Source: Advenella sp048381675 (GTDB taxonomy: Bacteria > Pseudomonadota > Gammaproteobacteria > Burkholderiales > Burkholderiaceae_B). Taken from it: 64,000 nucleotides of DNA. The translations under genes were made by a program, and so were the position numbers. Within the stretch, counting starts at the first letter, position 1; each line of letters starts with the position of its first letter. This document shows positions 25,963 to 35,402 of the stretch, piece by piece. The stretch covers positions 248,001-312,000 of the forward strand of contig NZ_JBLWIS010000003.1 in NCBI RefSeq assembly GCF_048381675.1. Reading direction: 5' to 3'. Below the pieces are notes generated by a model that was not told where the DNA came from, made no database searches, and saw only the letters and a list, made by a program, of their open reading frames with translations.

Positions 25963-28245
25963 CTAGTTTCCTTGTGATTGCTGCGCATCAACAACAGCCA
26001 GTGCAGTCATATTGACAATACGGCGTGTTGTTGCGCTAGTGGTAAGGATATGCACAGGTCTTGCTGCGCCCAGCAGGACGGGACCCATCGCAATGCCATT
26101 GCTGCCCGTCATTTTCAGCATATTGTATGTAATATTGCCGGTGTCCAGATTTGGCATGATCAGCAGGTTGGCGCGACCTTTAAGTGTCGAGTCAGGGAAC
26201 GCGTTGAGGCGAATTTTTTCTGACAGTGCTGAGTCGGCATGCATTTCTCCATCCACTTCCAGTAATGGTGCACGTTCGGCAATAATTTCGCGGGCACGAG
26301 CCATTTTTCTGGAAGATTCAGTGGGACGACTACCAAAATTGGAATGAGACAGAAGGGCAATTTTAGGTGTGATGCCAAAGCGAATCATTTCTTCGGCAGC
26401 CTGGATGGTAATGTCGGCAATCTGTTCAGCACTGGGGTTTTCGTTAACATGTGTGTCACAAATGAACAGGGTTTCATCTGGCAGCATGAGTACGTTCATG
26501 GCGGCAAAGGTCTGGGCGCCGGGTTTCAGGCCAATGACTTCCTGGACATATTTCAACTGGTTGTCAAACTTGCTTGAAACACCGCAAATCATGGCATCGG
26601 CGTCACCGCGTTCCATTAGCATGACACCAATAAGCGTGTTGTGTTTACGAACCATCGCTTTCGCAATGTTGGGGGTAACGCCATCACGTGCTTTCAGTTT
26701 GTAGTAGGCTTGCCAGGTTTCGTTGAAACGGTCGTCATCTTCTGGATTGACGATTTCGACGTTTTTGCCGTTGACCAGGCGAAGGCCCAGTTTTTCAATG
26801 CGCATATTGATAACGCCGGGGCGTCCGACCAGAATCGGATAAGCCAGTTTTTCATCAATAACGGTTTGGGCTGCATGCAGGATGCGTTCATCTTCACCGT
26901 CAGCAAAAATCACCCGTTTGGGGTCTGATTTTGCTTGTTTGTAAAGTGGGCGCATCAATTGACCAGAGCGGTAAATAAAGCTCATTAACTGGCTGCGGTA
27001 GGCATCCATGTCTTCAATCGGGCGCGTAGCCACGCCAGAGTCCATGGCGGCCTGTGCAATAGCGGGGGCAATCTGGACGATAAGGCGCGGGTCAAACGGT
27101 TTGGGAATAATGTATTCAGGACCAAAATTCAGGTCTTGGTCCTGGTAAACCGAGGCGACCTCATCATTTTGTTCGGCTTGAGCCAGTTCGGAAATTGCCT
27201 TGACGCAAGCCAGTTTCATTTCTTCGGTAATGCGGGTGGCGCCAACGTCAAGCGCACCCCGGAAAATGAATGGGAAGCACAATACGTTATTGACTTGGTT
27301 AGGGTAATCGGAGCGGCCGGTTGCAATAATGCAATCGGGACGTGCTTCCTTGGCGTCTTGAGGGAGGATTTCCGGGTCGGGATTGGCCAAGGCCAGAATC
27401 AGTGGCTGGCTGCCCATTGATTTGACCATGTCTTTGGTCAGGACACCGGCTGTCGAGCAGCCCAGGAAAACGTCAGCATCCTTGATGACATCGGCCAAGG
27501 TGCGGGCATCGGTGTCTTGGGCGTAGCGTGCCTTGTTTTCTTCCATGTTTTCATCACGGCCTTTCCAGATCACGCCGCGAGAGTCACAGACATAAATGTT
27601 TTCCCTGCTAATGCCTACTTTGGTCAGCAAGTCGAGGCAGGCAATCGCTGCAGCGCCAGCGCCTGAGCAGATCAGCTTGACCTCGGCCGGATTTTTATTG
27701 ACGATTTTCAGTCCATTCAGGACGGCTGCTGATGAAATGATAGCGGTGCCGTGCTGGTCGTCGTGAAATACCGGGATGCGCATGCGTTCGCGCAGTTTTT
27801 TTTCAATATAGAAACATTCAGGGGCCTTGATGTCTTCCAGGTTCACGCCGCCCAATGTGGGTTCAAGTGCGGCAATGATATCCACGAGCTTATCGGGGTC
27901 GCGTTCTGCCAGTTCAATGTCAAAAACGTCAACGCCGGCAAATTTTTTGAACAGGCATCCTTTGCCTTCCATGACCGGTTTGGCGGCAAGCGGACCAATG
28001 TTGCCCAAGCCAAGTACGGCAGTACCGTTGGTGATCACGCCAACCAGATTGGAGCGGGAAGTATATTTAGCTGCGGCTTCATCGCCTTCATTGAAAATGG
28101 CCATGCATGCAGCCGCTACACCGGGAGAATAAGCAAGTGAGAGATCGTCCTGGTTGGCTAGCGGCTTGGTTGGTGTCACTGATATCTTACCGGGGGTAGG
28201 ATAAGCGTGATAGTCCAGCGCCAGTTTGTTGAAATCGTGATTCAT
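25963..28245 (-). CDS. maeB: NADP-dependent malic enzyme with phosphotransacetylase-like domain
   Basis: Decarboxylates malate to pyruvate, making NADPH. The 760 residues are the long bacterial form. The malic-enzyme half (1 to about 430) shows LAYSPGVAAACMAI, the FHDDQHGTAIISSAAVLNGL metal/substrate stretch and the nucleotide fold CSGAGAAAIACLDLL. The second half (about 430-760) resembles phosphate acetyltransferase (FADGEDERILHAAQ, LTTSATTRRIVNMTAL). In studied homologues that half is regulatory and binds acetyl-CoA without clear transferase activity. It diverges from sucA across 288 bp and leads a two-gene unit with the DoxX protein. Confidence 0.96.
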   Translation of the reverse strand: MNHDFNKLALDYHAYPTPGKISVTPTKPLANQDDLSLAYSPGVAAACMAIFNEGDEAAAKYTSRSNLVGVITNGTAVLGLGNIGPLAAKPVMEGKGCLFKKFAGVDVFDIELAERDPDKLVDIIAALEPTLGGVNLEDIKAPECFYIEKKLRERMRIPVFHDDQHGTAIISSAAVLNGLKIVNKNPAEVKLICSGAGAAAIACLDLLTKVGISRENIYVCDSRGVIWKGRDENMEENKARYAQDTDARTLADVIKDADVFLGCSTAGVLTKDMVKSMGSQPLILALANPDPEILPQDAKEARPDCIIATGRSDYPNQVNNVLCFPFIFRGALDVGATRITEEMKLACVKAISELAQAEQNDEVASVYQDQDLNFGPEYIIPKPFDPRLIVQIAPAIAQAAMDSGVATRPIEDMDAYRSQLMSFIYRSGQLMRPLYKQAKSDPKRVIFADGEDERILHAAQTVIDEKLAYPILVGRPGVINMRIEKLGLRLVNGKNVEIVNPEDDDRFNETWQAYYKLKARDGVTPNIAKAMVRKHNTLIGVMLMERGDADAMICGVSSKFDNQLKYVQEVIGLKPGAQTFAAMNVLMLPDETLFICDTHVNENPSAEQIADITIQAAEEMIRFGITPKIALLSHSNFGSRPTESSRKMARAREIIAERAPLLEVDGEMHADSALSEKIRLNAFPDSTLKGRANLLIMPNLDTGNITYNMLKMTGSNGIAMGPVLLGAARPVHILTTSATTRRIVNMTALAVVDAQQSQGN

Positions 28246-28420
28246 AGTAGAGAAGACCCTATTGTATTTTTAGTTTGATAAATTAAAGCTAATCGTGTTT
28301 ATAAAGCAACGAATTATACAAATATACCAATTTGCTAATCAGTAAGCATTAATAATCTTTTGTTTTTGAAAACTTTATAGCGAAAAGCTTGATAAATAGG
28401 GGTATACTTTTGTGTTATTG

Positions 28421-28533
28421 GCTTTTAAGGCTAGTACGTGCCTTCTGCCCCGCTATCCGCAATTCGGTCTAGCCGTAACGCGGAAGGTATTCCTGCATCC
28501 AAAGGGTGAAACACTCATACCGGTGAAGCGTTT
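28421..28533 (+). ncRNA. Structured sucA leader, candidate sucA RNA motif
   Basis: Burkholderiales carry a conserved RNA structure, the sucA motif, in the 5' leader of sucA genes. This leader fits by position and folds by eye. CCTTC at 28441-28445 pairs with GAAGG at 28483-28487. That stem encloses a hairpin formed by GCTA with TAGC (28452-28455 / 28470-28473) and CCG with CGG (28457-28459 / 28465-28467). A second small hairpin (CAC...GTG, 28512-28525) covers the weak ribosome site. I could not compare it with the covariance model, so the assignment is tentative. A TATACT box at 28403-28408 is a possible -10 element. Confidence 0.45.
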
Positions 28534-31404
28534 ATGACTACGGAAATTGAAAAGAAATCCACATCTTATTTATTCGGCAGCAATGCCCCATATGTCGAAG
28601 AGCTCTATGAAGCTTATCTAGACAATCCTGATTCAGCACCAGAAGAATGGCGTGCTTATTTTGATCAGTTGCAGAATTTGCCTGCAACCGATGGTTCTAC
28701 AGGAACCCGTGATCAAAATCACAGCTCTGTCATTACTTCATTTGCCCAACGCGCCAAAGCCAATGCTTTTGTGGTTCAGCAAATTGCCCCACCTAACCTT
28801 GAAGTCGCCAGCAAGCAACTGCATGTACAGTCTCTTATTGCCGCTTATCGCTCATTAGGTGTACGTCTGGCAGCGCTAGATCCCCTGAAACGTAGTGAAC
28901 GTCCTTCAATTCCGGAACTCGATCCTGCTTTTTACGGTCTGACTGAAGCCGACCTTGATGAAGTGTATTCTGCAACGAATACCTATTTCACCAAGAAAAC
29001 CACCATGACCCTGCGTGAAATCCTCAATGCCCTGCGCGATACTTACTGCCGCAGCATTGGTGCCGAATTCATGCACATGTCAGACCCTAAAGCCAAGCGC
29101 TGGGTACAAGAGCGTCTTGAAAGCATCCAAAGCAATCCCAACTTCGACGCTAACCAGAAAAAACGCATTCTGCAGCAACTGACCGAAGCCGAAGGCCTGG
29201 AACGTTTCCTGCACACCAAATATGTGGGTCAGAAGCGTTTCTCCCTGGAAGGCGGTGAAAGCTTTATCGCTTCCATGGACGAAATCGTTAACCACGGAGC
29301 AGATCGTGGCATACATGAAATCGTGGTTGGCATGGCCCACCGTGGTCGCCTGAACATGCTGGTTAACATCATGGGTAAAATGCCCGGTGACCTGTTTGCC
29401 GAATTTGAAGGCAAGCACGCAGAAGGTCTTACCGATGGTGACGTGAAATACCATAATGGTTTCTCTAGCGACCTGTCTACACGTAGCGGTCCGGTTCACC
29501 TTTCATTGGCATTTAACCCGTCTCATCTTGAAATCGTCAATCCGGTTGTCGAAGGTAGTGCACGTGCACGCCAGGAACGCCGTGAAAATGGCAAGCAACA
29601 GGTTTTACCGGTTCTGGTACACGGTGACTCGGCTTTTGCCGGCCAGGGCGTTGTCATGGAAACCCTGAACCTTGCCCAAACCCGTGGTTACGGTACCGGT
29701 GGTACGGTTCATATTGTTATTAACAACCAAATCGGCTTTACAACTTCTGATCCACGCGACGTACGTTCAACCCTGTATTGTACCGATGTTGTGAAAATGA
29801 TCGAAGCACCGGTTTTCCACGTAAACGGTGATGATCCTGAAGCGGTTGCTTTCGTGTCACAGTTGGCTGTTGATTACCGCATGGAATTTGGTCATGATGT
29901 CGTGATTGATATCATCTGCTTCCGTAAACTGGGTCACAACGAACAGGATACGCCAGCCCTGACACAGCCTTTGATGTACAAAAGCATCAGCGTTCACCCC
30001 GGTACACGCAAACTGTACGGTGACAAACTGGTTGCCCAAGGCGTGCTGGATGCAGACGGCCCAGACCAAATGGTCAAAGAATACCGTCAGCTGATGGAAG
30101 ACGGCCAGAAAACCGTCGAGCCAGTACTGACAGACTACAAAAACAAATACTCGATTGACTGGACACCGTTCCTGGGCGCTAAATGGACAGATCACGCGGA
30201 TACCGCTGTGCCATTAGCTGAGCTCAAGCGGATCGGTGAGAAAATCACCACTGTTCCAGAAAACTTTACGCCTCATAACCTAGTGAAAAAATTGCTGAAT
30301 GACCGCCGTAATATGGCGGCTGGCGAGCAAAACCTTGACTGGGGTATGGGTGAGCACCTGGCATTTGCAACCCTGGTCGCTTCCGGTTATGCCGTACGCA
30401 TTACCGGTCAAGACTCAGGTCGTGGTACTTTTACACACCGTCATGCTGTATTGCACGATCAAAAACGTGAGCGTTGGGATGATGGTACTTATATTCCATT
30501 GCAAAACGTTGCCGAAAACCAGGCACCTTTCACTGTTATCGACTCTGTCCTTTCTGAAGAGGCGGTATTAGGCTTCGAATATGGTTATGCGTGTTCAGAA
30601 CCCAATACCTTGACCATTTGGGAAGCCCAGTTTGGTGACTTCGTTAATGGTGCACAGGTTGTGATTGACCAGTTTATTTCTTCCGGTGAAGCAAAATGGG
30701 GACGCCAGTGTGGCTTGACCATGATGTTGCCACACGGTTATGAAGGCCAAGGCCCAGAGCACTCATCTGCCCGTATCGAGCGCTTCCTGCAATTGTGTGC
30801 AGACAACAATATGCAAGTGGTGCAGCCTACTAATGCCGCACAAATTTTCCATTTGCTGCGTCGTCAGATGATTCGTCAGTTCCGTAAGCCTTTGGTGATC
30901 TTTACACCTAAATCATTACTGCGTAACAAAGACGCAACCTCTCCGTTAGCCGACTTGGCTACCGGTGAATTCCAGCCGGTCATCCCTGAAGTCAACGTCG
31001 ATATCAAGGCTGATAAAGTCAAGCGCATTCTGGCTTGCTCCGGTAAAGTCTATTACGATCTGGTAAATGCACGTACCGAACGTGAAGCCGATGATGTTGC
31101 CATCATTCGCGTTGAACAGTTGTATCCGTTTGCCCATAAGGCATTTGAAGCGGAAATCAAGAAATATCCTAACGCCACAGAAGTTATCTGGGTCCAGGAT
31201 GAACCTCAGAACCAAGGTCCATGGTTCTATATTCAGCATCATCTGTATGAGAACATGACTGCCGGTCAGAAATTGTCTTATGCAGGCCGCAATGCTTCTT
31301 CTTCTCCTGCTGTTGGCTATATGGCCAAACACGTGGAACAGCAAAAAGCACTTATTGAACAGGCATTTGCGCCGAAATTAAAAGGTTTTATCCTAACCAA
31401 GTAA
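28534..31404 (+). CDS. sucA: 2-Oxoglutarate dehydrogenase E1 component
   Basis: The thiamine-diphosphate subunit that decarboxylates 2-oxoglutarate. The 956 residues start with the short E2-binding segment SYLFGSNAPYVEELYEAYL. Core motifs follow: GMAHRGRLNMLVNIMGK near residue 268, HGDSAFAGQGVVMETLNL, and INNQIGFTTSDPRDVRST for cofactor binding. The C-terminal half carries HRHAVLHDQ and LPHGYEGQGPEHSSARIERF (summarised). It is the first gene of the sucA-odhB-lpdA operon and diverges from maeB. Confidence 0.98.
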   Translation: MTTEIEKKSTSYLFGSNAPYVEELYEAYLDNPDSAPEEWRAYFDQLQNLPATDGSTGTRDQNHSSVITSFAQRAKANAFVVQQIAPPNLEVASKQLHVQSLIAAYRSLGVRLAALDPLKRSERPSIPELDPAFYGLTEADLDEVYSATNTYFTKKTTMTLREILNALRDTYCRSIGAEFMHMSDPKAKRWVQERLESIQSNPNFDANQKKRILQQLTEAEGLERFLHTKYVGQKRFSLEGGESFIASMDEIVNHGADRGIHEIVVGMAHRGRLNMLVNIMGKMPGDLFAEFEGKHAEGLTDGDVKYHNGFSSDLSTRSGPVHLSLAFNPSHLEIVNPVVEGSARARQERRENGKQQVLPVLVHGDSAFAGQGVVMETLNLAQTRGYGTGGTVHIVINNQIGFTTSDPRDVRSTLYCTDVVKMIEAPVFHVNGDDPEAVAFVSQLAVDYRMEFGHDVVIDIICFRKLGHNEQDTPALTQPLMYKSISVHPGTRKLYGDKLVAQGVLDADGPDQMVKEYRQLMEDGQKTVEPVLTDYKNKYSIDWTPFLGAKWTDHADTAVPLAELKRIGEKITTVPENFTPHNLVKKLLNDRRNMAAGEQNLDWGMGEHLAFATLVASGYAVRITGQDSGRGTFTHRHAVLHDQKRERWDDGTYIPLQNVAENQAPFTVIDSVLSEEAVLGFEYGYACSEPNTLTIWEAQFGDFVNGAQVVIDQFISSGEAKWGRQCGLTMMLPHGYEGQGPEHSSARIERFLQLCADNNMQVVQPTNAAQIFHLLRRQMIRQFRKPLVIFTPKSLLRNKDATSPLADLATGEFQPVIPEVNVDIKADKVKRILACSGKVYYDLVNARTEREADDVAIIRVEQLYPFAHKAFEAEIKKYPNATEVIWVQDEPQNQGPWFYIQHHLYENMTAGQKLSYAGRNASSSPAVGYMAKHVEQQKALIEQAFAPKLKGFILTK

Positions 31405-31434
31405 TTGGACTAACATATTTTACGGATTAAAAAA

Positions 31435-32640
31435 ATGGCTATTATTAACGTTATCGTTCCCCAATTATCAGAATCAATTTCTGAAGCAACTCTGCTTGAA
31501 TGGAAAAAGAAAGTTGGTGAAGCGGTTACCCAGGACGAAACCCTGATTGAAGTTGAAACCGATAAAGTAGTTCTTGAGGTTCCCGCACCAGCATCTGGTG
31601 TGATTGTTGAAATCGTTGAAGCTGACGGCAGCACTGTAACAGCAGAACAGCTGCTGGCTAAAATCGACACTGAAGCTACGGTTGGTGCAACTGCTGCGCC
31701 TGCAGCAGAAGCAGCTCCTGTTGTTGCCGCTGCAGCACCTGTGGCAGCAGAAAGCAAAACCGTTAGTGGTGTAGCTTCTCCTGCCGCAAGCAAAATCCTG
31801 TCTGAAAAAGGCATCAGCGCTGGTGATGTAGCCGGTTCTGGCCGTGACGGTCGCGTCACAAAAGCTGACGCTGTAGCTGCTTCCGCACCTGCAAAATCAG
31901 TGGCTGCGCCTGCTGTACCCCTGTCTGTTTCTTTGGATGGCCGTCCAGAACAGCGTGTACCAATGACACGCCTGCGTGCACGTGTTGCCGAGCGTCTGTT
32001 GCAATCTCAGTCTGAAAACGCAATTTTGACTACTTTCAACGAAGTCAACATGAAAGCGGTTATCGACCTGCGTAACAAATACAAAGATAAATTCGAGAAA
32101 GAACACGGCATCAAGCTGGGCTTTATGTCTTTCTTTGTAAAAGCAGCGGTTGCCGCGCTGAAAAAATATCCTGTCCTTAACGCTTCTGTTGATGGCAAAG
32201 ATATCATCTATCACGGTTACTTCGATATTGGTATCGCAGTTGGCAGCCCACGTGGCCTGGTTGTACCTATTCTGCGCAATGCAGACCAAATGTCGATTGC
32301 CGACATCGAGAAAAAAATTGCCGAATTCGGTGCCAAGGCACGTGATGGCAAACTGACCCTCGATGAGCTGACTGGCGGTACATTCTCTATCTCCAACGGT
32401 GGTACATTCGGCTCTATGCTGTCCACACCTATTATCAACCCACCGCAGTCTGCGATTCTTGGCATTCATGCGACCAAAGATCGTGCAGTGGTTGAAAACG
32501 GTCAAATTGTTATCCGTCCAGTCAACTTCTTCGCCATGTCTTACGACCACCGTATTATCGACGGTCGTGAAGCCGTTCTTGGCTTGGTCGCGATGAAAGA
32601 AGCACTCGAAGATCCACAACGCCTGTTGCTTGATCTGTAA
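31435..32640 (+). CDS. odhB: Dihydrolipoyl succinyltransferase, E2 of 2-oxoglutarate dehydrogenase
   Basis: Core subunit (also called sucB) that passes the succinyl group to CoA. The 401 residues contain one lipoyl domain with the modified lysine at about K44 (ETDKVVLEVPAP) and an Ala-Pro-Val linker of about 30 residues. A peripheral-subunit-binding domain follows (SPAASKILSEKGISAGDVAG, about 117-136), then the catalytic domain ending SYDHRIIDGREAV with the acid-base His and Asp. It lies 30 bp after sucA. Confidence 0.97.
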   Translation: MAIINVIVPQLSESISEATLLEWKKKVGEAVTQDETLIEVETDKVVLEVPAPASGVIVEIVEADGSTVTAEQLLAKIDTEATVGATAAPAAEAAPVVAAAAPVAAESKTVSGVASPAASKILSEKGISAGDVAGSGRDGRVTKADAVAASAPAKSVAAPAVPLSVSLDGRPEQRVPMTRLRARVAERLLQSQSENAILTTFNEVNMKAVIDLRNKYKDKFEKEHGIKLGFMSFFVKAAVAALKKYPVLNASVDGKDIIYHGYFDIGIAVGSPRGLVVPILRNADQMSIADIEKKIAEFGAKARDGKLTLDELTGGTFSISNGGTFGSMLSTPIINPPQSAILGIHATKDRAVVENGQIVIRPVNFFAMSYDHRIIDGREAVLGLVAMKEALEDPQRLLLDL

Positions 32641-32654
32641 TTAATACATACGGT

Positions 32655-32679
32655 ATCACGCCCCCTTACGGGGCGTGAT
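32655..32679 (+). terminator. Intercistronic hairpin between odhB and lpdA
   Basis: A perfect ten-pair stem ATCACGCCCC / GGGGCGTGAT with a CTTAC loop. The following tract is only TTCTTT, so it may be a weak terminator or a message-stability hairpin that lowers lpdA relative to sucA-odhB. Confidence 0.6.
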
Positions 32680-32732
32680 TCTTTATATGCACCTGGTGTG
32701 CATGCAAATGAATTAAATTAAAGAGAATTGTT

Positions 32733-34163
32733 ATGTCTACTCAATTTGATGTGGTTGTTATTGGTGCCGGTCCTGGTGGATACATTGCAGCGATCCGTGC
32801 GGCGCAGTTAGGTAAAAAAGTGGCATGTATCGATGCCTGGACTGATGAAGCCGGCAATCCAAAACCAGGTGGTACATGTACCAACGTGGGTTGTATTCCT
32901 TCTAAAGCCCTGCTGCAGTCATCCGAACATTTTGAACAGGCCAACCACCATTTTGCCGAGCACGGCATTGAAGTGGGCAATGTCAAGTTGAAACTTGAGA
33001 CCCTGATCGGTCGCAAAGATACGGTTGTCAAGCAAAACAACGATGGTATCCAGTTCCTCTTCAAAAAGAACAAAGTAACTTTCTTCTCTGGCAAAGGCGA
33101 ATTTGCCGGTAAAGCCGCAGATGGCAGCTACAGCATTAAAGTGAGCGGCAAAAAAGAAGAAACCATTAGCGCCACGCACGTGATTGTGGCTACCGGTTCA
33201 CAGCCTCGCGCATTGCCAGGCCTGGCCTTCGACGAAACACAGGTTCTGTCCAACGACGGTGCCCTGAACATTCCAGCCGTTCCTAAAAAACTGGGTGTAA
33301 TTGGTGCGGGTGTTATTGGTCTTGAACTGGGCAGCGTATGGCGCCGTCTGGGTGCTGAAGTAGTTGTGCTTGAAGCCGCTCCCGACTTCCTGGCCGTATG
33401 TGATGCACAGGTTGCCAAAGAAGCACAAAAAGCATTTGCCAAACAAGGCCTGGTTATTGAAACCGGCGTGAAAATTGGTGAAATCAAGCAAACCGCTAAA
33501 GCAATCACCATTCCTTACACTACAGCCAAAGGTGAAGAGCAGTCATTAGTTGTAGACAAACTGATCGTTTCCATCGGTCGCGTTCCTTACACCACTGGCT
33601 TGAATACAGAAGCGGTTGGCCTGCAACTGGACGAACGTGGTTTCGTTGTGGTTGATGCTGATTGCAAAACCAACTTACCTAACGTATGGGCAGTGGGTGA
33701 TGTGGTGCGTGGTCCAATGCTGGCTCACAAGGCTGAAGAAGAAGGTGTGGCAGTGGCTGAGCGTATTGCCGGTCAGCACGGTCATGTCAATTTCGACACG
33801 ATTCCTTCTGTTATTTATACCGCTCCAGAAATTGCCTGGGTTGGTAAAACAGAGCAGGCGTTGAAAGCTGAAAAACGTGAAATCAAAGTGGGCAGTTTCC
33901 CATTTCTGGCCAACGGCCGTGCACGTGCGTTGGGCGATACAACCGGTTTTGTGAAAATCATTGCAGACGCCAAGACCGATGAAGTCCTGGGCGTTCATAT
34001 TATTGGCCCATCAGCTTCTGAACTTATCGCAGAAGCAGTAACCATTATGGAATTCAAGGGTGCGGCCGAAGATATCGCCCGTATCTGCCATGCACACCCA
34101 ACTTTGTCTGAAGCAATGAAAGAAGCAGCCCTTGCGGTTGATAAACGTGCATTGAATTTCTAA
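32733..34163 (+). CDS. lpdA: Dihydrolipoyl dehydrogenase, E3
   Basis: Reoxidises dihydrolipoamide with FAD and NAD+. The 476 residues carry the FAD loop GAGPGGYIAAIRAAQLGKK at residue 11. The redox disulfide is Cys49 and Cys54 in GGTCTNVGCIPSKALL, the NAD loop is IGAGVIGLELGSVWRRLG, and the C-terminal catalytic dyad is CHAHPTLSEAMKEA. There is no N-terminal lipoyl extension, unlike some E3 proteins of pyruvate dehydrogenase operons. It is the third gene of the 2-oxoglutarate dehydrogenase operon and ends at a terminator. Confidence 0.97.
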   Translation: MSTQFDVVVIGAGPGGYIAAIRAAQLGKKVACIDAWTDEAGNPKPGGTCTNVGCIPSKALLQSSEHFEQANHHFAEHGIEVGNVKLKLETLIGRKDTVVKQNNDGIQFLFKKNKVTFFSGKGEFAGKAADGSYSIKVSGKKEETISATHVIVATGSQPRALPGLAFDETQVLSNDGALNIPAVPKKLGVIGAGVIGLELGSVWRRLGAEVVVLEAAPDFLAVCDAQVAKEAQKAFAKQGLVIETGVKIGEIKQTAKAITIPYTTAKGEEQSLVVDKLIVSIGRVPYTTGLNTEAVGLQLDERGFVVVDADCKTNLPNVWAVGDVVRGPMLAHKAEEEGVAVAERIAGQHGHVNFDTIPSVIYTAPEIAWVGKTEQALKAEKREIKVGSFPFLANGRARALGDTTGFVKIIADAKTDEVLGVHIIGPSASELIAEAVTIMEFKGAAEDIARICHAHPTLSEAMKEAALAVDKRALNF

Positions 34164-34199
34164 TCAAGTTGGTACTGTTTTAAGTTTTGCTTGAAATAG

Positions 34200-34260
34200 C
34201 AGGCCTGCGGCTCGTGGTTGGTGTTCCCGGAACAGCCAATCCGGCGGCAGGCCTTTTTTA
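34200..34260 (+). terminator. Terminator after lpdA
   Basis: AGGCCTGC at 34201-34208 pairs with GCAGGCCT at 34247-34254, with smaller internal pairings in the long loop and a following T7 run. Confidence 0.75.
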
Positions 34261-34293
34261 ATATAATGAATATTTAAACTTGAATTTATTGTC

Positions 34294-35385
34294 ATGAATG
34301 TTTTGCAGTATTATGAAAAAGCACTGGGTGAACGCGGTTACAAGGCAGATGCGGCACAGCAGAAGGCAATCCGTCGCTTGCAGAAGTATTATGATGATTG
34401 GATCGCCTTCAAGGAACAGCGCTCAAGCAGGCTTAAAAAACTGTTCAATCGTCCACAGATTCCCAAGGGTGTATACATGTGGGGAGGGGTTGGGCGTGGC
34501 AAAAGCTTTTTAATGGATTCGTTTTACCTGACCGTTCCGGTCAAGCGCAAAACCAGGATTCACTTTCATGAATTCATGCGTGGCGTACATCTGCAGTTGC
34601 AGCAAATAAAGGGTACGCAAGATCCGTTAGATGAAGTGGCACGACGCATTGCCAAAAAATATCGCCTGATCTGCTTTGATGAATTCCACGTTTCGGATAT
34701 TGCCGATGCAATGATTTTGTATCGTTTGCTGCTTAAACTGTTTGAACATGGCACATCTTTTGTGATGACTTCCAACTACGAGCCATCCACCTTATACCCG
34801 GATGGCTTGCATCGGGATCGTATCCTGCCTGCCATCAAGCTGATCCAGGATCGAATGGATGTCTTGAACGTGGATACCGGCGTGGATTACCGCCTGCGTA
34901 CGCTTGAGCAGGTAAAGATGTACCATACACCGCTGACTGCACAAACCCGTCAGGAATTGCAGGAGGCGTTTGAACAACTCTCTGACTCGACCAATCAGGA
35001 CCCGGTATTGCACATAGAAAACCGTGAAATCCGTGCCGAAGCCCTGGGTGGATCGGTGGTGTGGTTCTCTTTTGCTACATTGTGTGGCGGTCCACGCTCG
35101 CAAAATGACTACCTGGAACTGGCGAGTCGTTTTCATACGATTATTTTATCTGACGTACCTAGAATGCGTCCCAAGCATGCCTCCGAGGCCCGCCGTTTTA
35201 CCTGGCTGATAGACGTTTTATATGACCATAAGGTCAAGCTGATCATGTCAGCCGAGTGTGAGCCAGATGAGTTATATACCGAAGGTACGTTGTCCAATGA
35301 GTTCCATCGTACGGTTTCACGTATCATGGAAATGCAATCGAAAGAATATCTTGAGTCTGAACGAAGGGAATCGGTCAGTCTGTAA
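34294..35385 (+). CDS. zapE: Cell-division ATPase ZapE (AFG1 family)
   Basis: ZapE is an AAA-like ATPase that interacts with FtsZ in E. coli and is related to mitochondrial Afg1/Lace1. The 363 residues include Walker A GGVGRGKSF at about residue 64, the following HFHEFMRGVH typical of the family, and Walker B LICFDEFHVSDIADAM near residue 127. The arginine-rich sensor region FVMTSNYEPSTLYPDGLHRDR (summarised) comes after. It shares the strand of the lpdA operon but has its own leader after a terminator, and trpS follows within 17 bp. Confidence 0.95.
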   Translation: MNVLQYYEKALGERGYKADAAQQKAIRRLQKYYDDWIAFKEQRSSRLKKLFNRPQIPKGVYMWGGVGRGKSFLMDSFYLTVPVKRKTRIHFHEFMRGVHLQLQQIKGTQDPLDEVARRIAKKYRLICFDEFHVSDIADAMILYRLLLKLFEHGTSFVMTSNYEPSTLYPDGLHRDRILPAIKLIQDRMDVLNVDTGVDYRLRTLEQVKMYHTPLTAQTRQELQEAFEQLSDSTNQDPVLHIENREIRAEALGGSVVWFSFATLCGGPRSQNDYLELASRFHTIILSDVPRMRPKHASEARRFTWLIDVLYDHKVKLIMSAECEPDELYTEGTLSNEFHRTVSRIMEMQSKEYLESERRESVSL

Positions 35386-35402
35386 ATTGGGAATTGAAAT
35401 TC

